Under the pieces are notes generated by a model. The model saw nothing but the letters and a program-made list of their open reading frames with translations, was not told the DNA's origin and searched no databases. This document shows, piece after piece, positions 1 to 5,639 of a stretch of DNA of 7,632 nt; positions within the stretch are counted from its first letter, which is position 1; each line of letters starts with the position of its first letter. Source of the stretch: Alphaproteobacteria bacterium (lineage in GTDB: Bacteria; Pseudomonadota; Alphaproteobacteria; Micavibrionales; Micavibrionaceae); contig JAUILO010000116.1 of the NCBI GenBank assembly GCA_030432775.1, forward strand, positions 1 through 7,632, read 5' to 3'. A program made the translations under genes and the position numbers.

Positions 1-48
1 TCCAGGGATGCAAAAAATGAACGAGTCGACAAAACGGCAGTTTTGAAA
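1..48. other. Intergenic sequence after dotB
   Basis: The bases after the dotB stop (minus direction) contain a small hairpin, CAAAAC and GTTTTG around a four-base loop (30-45). It has no following T-run in the dotB direction, so it is a weak terminator candidate at best. No start codon with a ribosome site is visible, so the next gene begins outside the window. Confidence 0.3.
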
Positions 49-1212
49 TTAATCGCCACTACTGGTACTGGCAGCCAAACGAAGATACGCACGACGGTTA
101 ATTTTGCCTTCTTCAAAGACAATGCGCGCGGATTCGGCCATCGTCCGGCCGTAATTAGGAATAGCACGCTGAATTTCCGGTGCCCATTCTTCAAAACTCA
201 TATCCAGTAACTTCTCACGAAGTGCATCGGGAAATACCATCCATTCCCGCACACCCACACGGCCACCACCTTCTTTTTCAACCAGAGCCTGCGTCACGAC
301 CATACGAACAGTTTCCATCAAGGCGTATGCACGCTCAGCACGCTCTTCGGTGTCAAATGTCGAGATCATTCTTTGAATAGTAGACGCTACACCGGTGGTG
401 TGAGTTGTTGTATATACAAGGTGACCTGTTTGCGCCGCTTCGATCGAAGCCGAAATTGTTTCCCTATCACGCGACTCACCCACAAGTATAATTTCCGGTT
501 TACGGCGCAATGCGTTACGCACACCTCTGGCAAAATTCGGCAAATGTCGTGGGATTTCTGTCTGTGCCACCAAGGAGCGTGGACTTGCGATGGAATCATA
601 AACATATTCAACGGGCGCTTCATACGTCAAAAGCTTGCCACAACCTTCGCGGCCTTCAAGCAACATACGCACGCCAGAAGCCAGCAATGTTGTTTTACCG
701 GAACCTGTCGGGCCGGTCACGATAACCATACCCTGACGCGGTGACCACGCACGAACAATTTCTTCTTCGATATTCAAGTCACTCATACGTGGGGGCGCAG
801 ATGGCAAAACACGCATTGTAATCTGAGCAGCGTCACGACCTTTGGACAAAATCGCTGTAATATTAACCCTGAAGCGAATACGCGTATAACGATCCGGACG
901 AATTTCATATGATAAATCCAGATCATTACCCGAAGCCAGACGTGCCTGCGCCTCGGGCCCATAGATTTTATGAAGTGCTGCTGCGATATCGGCTGCATCG
1001 AATTTGCGATATGTACCAGGATAAATTTTACCATCAATCTCATTATAAACCGGACGATCAGATTGAATCGTCACATCCGAAGACCCCTGCTTCACGCACC
1101 ACATCAATAGACTATCGATATGATCCTGAGTCATACGATCAGGTTCTTCCGGCCAAGTCTCTGCCTTGTTGTGTTCACCTTTAAGAAGGCTTATCGGTTT
1201 GCGGGGTGCCAT
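49..1212 (-). CDS. dotB: DotB/TraJ-like type IVB secretion ATPase
   Basis: This is a cytoplasmic ATPase of the PilT/VirB11 secretion superfamily, the energy source of Dot/Icm and IncI transfer systems. Visible motifs are Walker A GPTGSGKT (residues 167-174), the acidic box YEAPVE (197-202), Walker B IILVGESRD (241-249) and the His box HLVYTTTHTTG (264-274). YEAPVE and the position straight after dotC point to DotB rather than PilT. The 387-residue length is close to the roughly 377 residues of Legionella DotB. The ATG lies inside the end of dotC (22-bp overlap) with GGA four bases upstream, so translation is probably coupled. About 25 residues precede the region resembling the usual DotB start (near MTQDHIDSLLMW, residue 27), so an internal start at Met27 is possible. 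No cysteine-rich or membrane segment is present. Function is confident; the exact N-terminus is less so. Confidence 0.95.
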   Translation of the reverse strand: MAPRKPISLLKGEHNKAETWPEEPDRMTQDHIDSLLMWCVKQGSSDVTIQSDRPVYNEIDGKIYPGTYRKFDAADIAAALHKIYGPEAQARLASGNDLDLSYEIRPDRYTRIRFRVNITAILSKGRDAAQITMRVLPSAPPRMSDLNIEEEIVRAWSPRQGMVIVTGPTGSGKTTLLASGVRMLLEGREGCGKLLTYEAPVEYVYDSIASPRSLVAQTEIPRHLPNFARGVRNALRRKPEIILVGESRDRETISASIEAAQTGHLVYTTTHTTGVASTIQRMISTFDTEERAERAYALMETVRMVVTQALVEKEGGGRVGVREWMVFPDALREKLLDMSFEEWAPEIQRAIPNYGRTMAESARIVFEEGKINRRAYLRLAASTSSGD

Positions 1213-2069
1213 TTTTCCGTGCCTGATACGAGTTCGGATTTACCTGTGATATGAATAGCACGATCACCAACGCGCATATTATTGCCGCCGCCAGTTACGC
1301 CTCTATCCAGTTGAAAAGCATAAGGAGGAGAAACCATGTTCTGTGTTAAAAGCATACGGTAACGAACCATACCCTGATAATCAGCCACAAGTTCATTCAA
1401 ATCTGATTCAAAAATCTGTTCGGCCTGATCAACACCCTGATCCCAGCCTTGCTCAACAAGACGTTTCCATTGTTCACGTTCTTTTTCATCAGCTGGCCTT
1501 AAAAGATCCGGCGGAAGCGCAACCTCACCCCAATCGCGCTCAAGATAATTGCGCCAGGATTTAGGAGAAGAAACAATTTTAGCTTCGGAAATAATATCAA
1601 GCACACGGTCACTAACTGCTGCTTGCTGTCCATCCCCATTAATAATCAGAGCATTTAAAGACTCGGAGATAACCGGCGGTTCAATCAACAAACCAGATGG
1701 TGCAGGAATAAGAAGGTGGGAGAAATCAAAAACCTTGTCCAGATATGACACACGTGTTTCAAGCTCAAGCCGTATTTCATATGTGCGGTACGCAAGACCG
1801 CCGCGCGCTCCCAAAGATAAAGCCGCCTCGCGAATCGCTTCACCACGAATATCAAAAGGTAATGCGCTTAGCTCTGGCGCATCATCATCAGCCTCAAGTT
1901 CAGGGAAAAATAACTCGCGCTCAATATTCTGTAACTCTTCCATAGTTGGCGGTGGCGGCGGATTAGCTTCGCTCATATGGATAGGCTGTGCATTAGCACG
2001 CACAGAAAATAAAACCAATGCTGTGAAGAAAATCGATAAAAGCGTTGTAGAATTACGGGTATATGCCAA
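1191..2069 (-). CDS. dotC: DotC/TraI-like outer-membrane core protein, without lipobox
   Basis: This is a DotC-family protein of type IVB systems. With DotD it helps target the DotH subunit to the outer membrane. Family-like blocks are IREAALSLGARGGLAYRTYEI (about 79-99), LDKVFDFSHLLI (110-121), PPVISESLNAL (131-141), SWRNYLERDW (171-180) and the C-terminal VTGGGNNMRVGDRAIHIT (258-275). Residues 1-27 form a signal peptide ending ANA before Gln28, which suits signal peptidase I. Legionella DotC is a lipoprotein, but this protein has no cysteine anywhere. A PPPPP stretch (37-41) and an acidic stretch follow the signal. The start is TTG, supported by GAGGAG nine bases upstream; the preceding in-frame codons are GTC and the dotD stop. 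The next in-frame Met (32) would remove the signal peptide. The 3' end overlaps dotB. Confidence 0.92.
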   Translation of the reverse strand: MAYTRNSTTLLSIFFTALVLFSVRANAQPIHMSEANPPPPPTMEELQNIERELFFPELEADDDAPELSALPFDIRGEAIREAALSLGARGGLAYRTYEIRLELETRVSYLDKVFDFSHLLIPAPSGLLIEPPVISESLNALIINGDGQQAAVSDRVLDIISEAKIVSSPKSWRNYLERDWGEVALPPDLLRPADEKEREQWKRLVEQGWDQGVDQAEQIFESDLNELVADYQGMVRYRMLLTQNMVSPPYAFQLDRGVTGGGNNMRVGDRAIHITGKSELVSGTEKWHPANR

Positions 2070-2072
2070 GAC

Positions 2073-2600
2073 TTACATCTCCTCAGCCGGCGTACCTACC
2101 CCGGTGTTCGGTGCATAATGCATTTCAACAACTCTAGCCTGTGCGTCAACTTTCAAGTCAGCGCGCTGACCAAATTGAAGCCCAAGACTTCTTAGAACAT
2201 CAATAACCGGTTTGTTCTCGACATTTAAAGTCACAATAATCGGTACTGGTGGTGGGTTACCCACTGTATTAAATACATAACCAGCCCGATCAGCCAGTGT
2301 TTTAGCCACTTGCTCGGCCGGACCAACCCAGTCCAACGTAATAGCGCGACGTAATTCGGACGGCGCATCGGGGATAGGGTTTACTGCAATGCCAGGGGAG
2401 CGGGCTTGTTCGACAGCAGCCAAAGTTTCAAGAGCGCTTGAAGCACGGTCAGCTGCATCTGCAAGCATAATAGATGCCTTATCAGGTGAGGCAACAAGTT
2501 GCGGGTGATCCTGTTGGTGAACTGGACCACGTGAAACGGTACAAGCAGATAAGCTTAAAGCTGCTATACACATCATAATAAGTTTACTATGCCCGATCAT
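2073..2600 (-). CDS. dotD: DotD/TraH-like outer-membrane lipoprotein
   Basis: This is a DotD-family lipoprotein of type IVB systems. It acts at the inner face of the outer membrane with DotC, supporting the secretin-like DotH. A signal peptide ends in the lipobox LSAC (17-20), giving Cys20 as the predicted lipidated residue. A helical segment follows (about 43-68), then the folded domain: ITLDWVGPAEQVAKTLADRAGY (87-108), NPPPVPIIVTLNVENKPVID (115-134), and a C-terminal strand around RVVEMHYAP (156-164). DotD domains are known to resemble secretin N-domains. The 175-residue length fits the family. The ATG has AGGTGAGGG directly upstream. The stop TAA is followed by one codon (GTC) and then the dotC start in the same frame. 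The start codon is overlapped by an open frame from the upstream gap. Confidence 0.93.
   Translation of the reverse strand: MIGHSKLIMMCIAALSLSACTVSRGPVHQQDHPQLVASPDKASIMLADAADRASSALETLAAVEQARSPGIAVNPIPDAPSELRRAITLDWVGPAEQVAKTLADRAGYVFNTVGNPPPVPIIVTLNVENKPVIDVLRSLGLQFGQRADLKVDAQARVVEMHYAPNTGVGTPAEEM
2076..2090 (-). promoter_or_regulatory. Ribosome binding site that decides the TTG start of dotC
   Basis: GAGGAG sits at the very end of dotD, with nine bases (ATGTAAGTC) between it and the TTG of dotC. It is the strongest Shine-Dalgarno match near this junction. It supports TTG initiation, because there is no in-frame ATG or GTG between the dotD stop and that TTG. The site lies within coding sequence of dotD, so dotC translation is probably coupled to dotD termination. 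Confidence 0.6.
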
Positions 2601-2748
2601 CCCTCACCTTTTTTAAATTCTGATCAATCACAACTCTATAGTTTCTCTTATGCCAGAACAAGCCGTGATTTCCATACTGCGCCAAGATATCACCAAGCTT
2701 GTCGATAACTCCGGCTTTTTTTGCTAGCCGCCCTTTACTTTGGCCCAG
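2587..2748 (-). other. Open frame without ATG: possible small gene or -1 frameshift tail of the transglycosylase
   Basis: The 123-bp gap between the transglycosylase stop and dotD is open in one frame, bounded upstream by a TGA at 2755-2757. The frame ends in a TAG at 2587-2589, overlapping the dotD start by 14 bases. The encoded residues look protein-like, for example GVIDKLGDILAQYGNHG followed by LFWHKRNYRVVIDQN and a charged end. There is no ATG or GTG; only CTG (2746-2748) or internal TTG codons could start it. The transglycosylase gene reads A-AAG-GGC (2730-2736) just before its stop, which has the form of a -1 slippery heptamer. A slip there would add 47 residues and give a 184-residue product. 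Explanations are a programmed frameshift, an old frameshift mutation, a small gene with a rare start, or chance. Confidence 0.35.
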
Positions 2749-3140
2749 CCATTTTCAAGCATTTTAGTCACAACACGCTTTTTATACGCCTCGCCCAAAT
2801 GGGGTGTGCGCGAGTGATAATATGAAATCGCCTTGCCCATATCCCCCGTTTCATCATAGTTACGGCGGACAATCCATGCAGCCACACCTGCATTTGTACA
2901 TTCATCGCCGCCAACCCATTTTGCGGCCGTACGTTGATCAACACCCCATATTTTGGCTAGCTCCGGAATCCAGAGTGTATTAATCTGCATCGGACCCAAA
3001 TCATAACTGCCGTTTTTATTTGGTCCTACCATCTGGCCAACCTGACCACCTTCAACCTTATAAATCCCGAACATTACTTCAGGGGGAACAGAATATGTCT
3101 GCGCTGCAAGTAGCAAGCATGTCGCAAGAATTGGTCCCAT
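2724..3140 (-). CDS. Small SLT-type lytic transglycosylase
   Basis: This is a small peptidoglycan lytic transglycosylase of the SLT (lysozyme-like) fold, the kind that accompanies conjugation and secretion systems to open the murein layer. The likely catalytic Glu is E30 in KVEGG (28-32). NGSYDLGPMQIN (43-54) is the classic SLT motif, and ISYYHSRTP (105-113) is the conserved tyrosine region. Residues 1-17 form a short hydrophobic leader ending near AQTYS, giving periplasmic export. The leader lacks a basic N-region, but there is no in-frame start upstream before a TAG. LATC (5-8) is a poor lipobox because Thr precedes the Cys. AGGAAG lies six bases before the ATG. At 138 residues it is short, and a possible frameshifted tail follows it. 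A 116-bp AT-rich gap separates it from the upstream gene. Confidence 0.88.
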   Translation of the reverse strand: MGPILATCLLLAAQTYSVPPEVMFGIYKVEGGQVGQMVGPNKNGSYDLGPMQINTLWIPELAKIWGVDQRTAAKWVGGDECTNAGVAAWIVRRNYDETGDMGKAISYYHSRTPHLGEAYKKRVVTKMLENGWAKVKGG

Positions 3141-3256
3141 GGCGTTCTTCCTATGTTGGTCTTCGCGCTATACGCGCAAATCACCGACAAAAATAAAATT
3201 TGAAATCATCCAAAATATAGAGAACAGATTTATAAAAATCCAGCTATTCTCGCATA

Positions 3257-4450
3257 TTATTCATCGTCGCTATCAGCAGGCTTCTTCGCAAAAGAAGAAA
3301 ACGGTGATGCACCTGCCGCTGGTGCTTCCGGTGACGGCTCTGCACCTTCTGAATCTTCCAGCGCCTTCACAGCGGCTTCGGCCGGTGTAGCCGGCGGTGG
3401 TGTTACTGGTGATGGATCGGCTGGCGATGTTGCAACCGGTTCTGCTGGCGGAGGCGGAGGAGGCGCAGCTTGTGGCGCGGCAGCTGGCGCAGCATCTTCT
3501 TTTTTGAACGAAGAAAACGGCGAAGCGCCCTCTCCTGCTGGCGGAGGAGCTGCTGGAGCTACTGGCGCAGCGGCAGGTTCACTTGGCGTGGCAGGGGGCG
3601 TGGCAGGGGGCGCAGCTTGTGGCGCGGCAGCTGGCGCAGATGCCTTAGGCACCGGGGCAGATGAGCCAGCAGGAGCGCCCGCAATACCTTTAGTCAAAGC
3701 ATCAAGCATACTCACCCGTAATTCGAATTGTGACCAAACGCTATCGATTGATTGCTGACCCGGATCTTTTGATTTTTCGAGTAACTCGGTTTGTTCGTTA
3801 TGACAGGCCGCGTAAAGTTCTGACAAAGAGCGAAGCAAGGTCAGCTCAACCTGTTTGGTCTGAAACTCATCCGCACCAGCAGACAAAATAGAAGGCAATA
3901 ACTTACTGACGCGATCCGAAAGTCTTGAAGACACATCCTGAATAAGTGCTTCACTTTCCTTACCAAAAGAAAAACGCGCCACCGCATTAATAGATGGAGT
4001 CATGGCATATATATATTGTACACCGAGCTGCGTTTCATCGCTAAACATACCCGTATGAATTTGCTCCAGCCTGCCGACTTCTGAAGGTGTCACGGAAAAC
4101 TTATCCGCAAAGATCAACACGGCTTGTAAAGCTTTGATAATTTTTTGAATCTCCGCATCACCCGGAACAGACTGGGTTAACGTATAATAATGCGCAACAA
4201 GCGGACTTGCGATACCGGCCAGCGCCATACGAATGGCGTCTGATTGCGCATCCTCATCTTTGATTTCAAGGTTTTTGGCAAGCTCTATACTGACCTGCGT
4301 TGCACGCGAAACTAGCTCGGCAACCTTACCGGCCTCTTTGCCGTCCTGCTCCGGATCATTCACAGCCTCGCCAACACTTACCACAGCTTCCATTAACGGC
4401 GCGCCGAGTTTTTCCAATGCGTGAACGAGAAATGATGCTTTTTGTGTCAT
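3257..4450 (-). CDS. Unrecognised operon protein with helical body and duplicated Pro/Ala-rich tail
   Basis: I do not recognise this family. There is no signal peptide or membrane span, so it is probably cytoplasmic. Residues 1-255 look like a helical globular domain with one cysteine (C216). Residues 256-397 are rich in Pro, Ala, Ser and Glu and are probably disordered, ending in the acidic tail ADSDDE. The tail holds two kinds of repeat in alternating order: APAAAPQAAP (about 272-281 and 321-330) and GASPFSSF followed by lysines (308-317 and 380-390). The gene starts four bases after the 46-residue gene, with AAGG very close to the ATG, so coupling is likely. Its place in a dot operon suggests a cytoplasmic adaptor, scaffold, regulator or secreted substrate, but none of these is shown by the sequence. 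Confidence 0.85.
   Translation of the reverse strand: MTQKASFLVHALEKLGAPLMEAVVSVGEAVNDPEQDGKEAGKVAELVSRATQVSIELAKNLEIKDEDAQSDAIRMALAGIASPLVAHYYTLTQSVPGDAEIQKIIKALQAVLIFADKFSVTPSEVGRLEQIHTGMFSDETQLGVQYIYAMTPSINAVARFSFGKESEALIQDVSSRLSDRVSKLLPSILSAGADEFQTKQVELTLLRSLSELYAACHNEQTELLEKSKDPGQQSIDSVWSQFELRVSMLDALTKGIAGAPAGSSAPVPKASAPAAAPQAAPPATPPATPSEPAAAPVAPAAPPPAGEGASPFSSFKKEDAAPAAAPQAAPPPPPPAEPVATSPADPSPVTPPPATPAEAAVKALEDSEGAEPSPEAPAAGASPFSSFAKKPADSDDE
3462..3492. repeat. 31-bp direct repeat, copy 1
   Basis: A 31-bp sequence here is identical to 3609-3639. It lies in the tail of the 397-residue protein, covering about residues 320-330. The copies are 147 bp apart, exactly 49 codons, so the reading frame is preserved. 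Identity at the DNA level, not only the protein level, suggests a recent internal duplication or gene conversion. Confidence 0.9.
3585..3608. repeat. 12-bp tandem repeat, two units
   Basis: GGCGTGGCAGGG occurs twice in tandem on the plus strand. On the coding (minus) strand it gives the repeated ATPP of the proline-rich tail. In-frame slippage at this site would change tail length by four residues at a time. Confidence 0.85.
3609..3639. repeat. 31-bp direct repeat, copy 2
   Basis: This is the second perfect copy of the 31-bp repeat at 3462-3492, covering about residues 271-281 of the 397-residue protein. It abuts a 12-bp tandem repeat at 3585-3608. Confidence 0.9.
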
Positions 4451-4454
4451 GACC

Positions 4455-4595
4455 TTAACGAAGCAAATTGAATTGAATAAGTGCAGTAAACACTACAATA
4501 GACGCAGCTCCCATAGCTGCGTGAACCCAAGAATCAGAATGGCGGAAAATTTCCCATAGGTCTAGTCCCGCTTTCGAAAAATGCTCAACAATCAT
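4455..4595 (-). CDS. 46-residue single-span membrane protein
   Basis: This small gene fills the space between the Dsb-like gene and the 397-residue gene. It begins MIVEHFSKAGLDLWEIFRH and continues into a hydrophobic stretch (about 24-40, VHAAMGAASIVVFTALI), ending NLLR. The first half is amphipathic with charged residues; the second half is one membrane span with a single basic residue after it. AGGA lies nine bases before the ATG. The stop is only four bases before the next start, the spacing typical of a coupled pair. I do not recognise the family; it does not look like IcmT or another named small Dot/Icm protein. It is probably a small inner-membrane component that acts with the 397-residue protein. 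Coding is supported by spacing, ribosome site and composition rather than homology. Confidence 0.7.
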   Translation of the reverse strand: MIVEHFSKAGLDLWEIFRHSDSWVHAAMGAASIVVFTALIQFNLLR

Positions 4596-4674
4596 CGTAT
4601 TATCCTGAAATTGTTATCCAGCTGCGGCATTATTCCCGGTCGATTTGCAACAATATCAGTACCGGTAAACCGCT

Positions 4675-5553
4675 TTAGCCAGCCAAATCCGCCACAAGTT
4701 TCGGCAGATCTTTGGCGCGCCCCTGAATAATCTGCACCTCGCCTTTGCTATTTTTATATACCGTAAGCGGCGTTACATTTAATTTCCAGTTCTGCATAAT
4801 CGCCATATTGCGCTGTACGCCTTGATCATTAATACCCGCTGTAACAGGAAGGGCTTCTTCGTCACCGTCCAGATGTCTATACCAGCGCGCCTGCGGATTT
4901 GGCACAGCAAGCAACACCGCAGCCTGACTACGTGTATCCTCACGGAAGCCAACCGGTATAATACGCACCTGAATAGCACTATTTGGCAAATAATTTTCAC
5001 GTAGATCATTGATGAAAGACTTACAATACGGACATTGTGGATCGACAAAAGTATAAATCACCGGCGCATCTTTATCACCAAGAGGGATCCAGTTGCTGTT
5101 TTCAACAGCAGCGAATAGTTGTTCGGCTGGTGTTTTGAACTGAAGATCTTCAATATTTTCTGCTTCGGGCTTGGCTTCTTCCTGCGCCTGTTTAGCAAGA
5201 TCAACCTGCCCAGCCACCAAATCAAGCGCTGATGCGCCCGAACTTTCCTGCAGCTGCTGTACTTGTTTCATCGTGACCATCTTGCCTTCGCGATCAAATA
5301 ACAACCCCATGACAAAAGCCTGACCATCTCGCGTGACATAGAAATATTGTTCCTGACCATTTTGAATTGCAATCCAGCCATCCAACCCCTGATACACACC
5401 AAGATACCGAACCTGCGCACCATCCTTGACCAGATTTTCAATTGGCGGCGGCAAGGAAGGCTGTTTCTTCTTCTGTGCAGGGGCAGGTGTTGAATAAAAA
5501 GACATGGTTAAGATGGCCGTGATAACAAATGCTCTGATTAAAGCCTTATACAT
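4675..5553 (-). CDS. DsbC/DsbG-like periplasmic disulfide protein
   Basis: This is a periplasmic thiol-disulfide protein with a thioredoxin fold. A signal peptide covers about residues 1-26, cleaved near APA before Gln27. Residues 36-100 resemble the N-terminal dimerisation domain of DsbC/DsbG (for example GQAFVMGLLFDREGK at 77-91). A charged linker about 100-150 follows, then the catalytic domain with FVDPQCPYCKSF (169-180) and the cis-proline loop VTPLTVYK (260-267). Its only cysteines are C174 and C177. CPYC is the motif of DsbG. IncI plasmids carry a DsbC-like TrbB, and Legionella needs DsbA2 to assemble its Dot/Icm system, so isomerase or chaperone work on the apparatus fits. The ATG has AAGGGA upstream. 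It is the first gene after the promoter at 5598-5626. A 79-bp gap follows before the 46-residue gene. Confidence 0.9.
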   Translation of the reverse strand: MYKALIRAFVITAILTMSFYSTPAPAQKKKQPSLPPPIENLVKDGAQVRYLGVYQGLDGWIAIQNGQEQYFYVTRDGQAFVMGLLFDREGKMVTMKQVQQLQESSGASALDLVAGQVDLAKQAQEEAKPEAENIEDLQFKTPAEQLFAAVENSNWIPLGDKDAPVIYTFVDPQCPYCKSFINDLRENYLPNSAIQVRIIPVGFREDTRSQAAVLLAVPNPQARWYRHLDGDEEALPVTAGINDQGVQRNMAIMQNWKLNVTPLTVYKNSKGEVQIIQGRAKDLPKLVADLAG

Positions 5554-5597
5554 AGTCGAGAGTCCCTTACTTGCCGTTATTAAAATCTTATCTCTAT

Positions 5598-5626
5598 ATT
5601 GTATGATAGTTCGCCAACAATATCAA
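5598..5626 (-). promoter_or_regulatory. Sigma70-type promoter of the dsb-dot operon
   Basis: Reading on the minus strand, TTGATA (5626-5621) is followed by a 17-base spacer and TACAAT (5603-5598). Both boxes match five of six consensus bases at ideal spacing. Transcription would start near 5591, leaving about a 38-base leader before the dsb ATG. It lies in the 86-bp gap after the FIST stop, so the dot operon probably has its own promoter. Confidence 0.65.
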
Positions 5627-5637
5627 AGGAAGGCGAA
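5610..5637. promoter_or_regulatory. Inverted repeat bracketing the -35 box (possible operator)
   Basis: TTCGCC (5610-5615) and GGCGAA (5632-5637) are perfect six-base inverted arms separated by 16 bases, with arm centres 22 bp apart, about two helical turns. The -35 box lies between them and one arm falls in the promoter spacer, so a bound dimer would block polymerase. It could also be a weak 3' hairpin for the FIST transcript, but no T-run follows. Confidence 0.35.
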
Positions 5638-5639
5638 TA

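Noticed and set aside
1549..2118. 189-codon plus-strand open frame
   Set aside because: It lies antisense to dotC and the end of dotD, which have clear family motifs. Its translation is serine-rich with no recognisable domain.
2711..2731. CGGCT/AGCCG hairpin around the transglycosylase stop as a frameshift stimulator
   Set aside because: It begins within the slippery heptamer rather than five to nine bases after it, and the stem is only five pairs.
3164..3177. CGCG-CTATA-CGCG inverted repeat before the transglycosylase gene
   Set aside because: The stem is only four pairs and no T-run follows, so neither a terminator nor a defined operator is supported.
3470..3758. Plus-strand frames rich in Arg/Trp or Gly/Ala
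   Set aside because: They are complements of the repetitive Pro/Ala-coding tail. Such composition leaves antisense frames open by chance.
4593..4634. 12-codon frame (MPQLDNNFRIIR) whose stop overlaps the ATG of the 46-residue gene
   Set aside because: It has GGGA upstream and an ATGA-type overlap, but is too short to judge and shows no attenuator-like codon run or paired hairpins.
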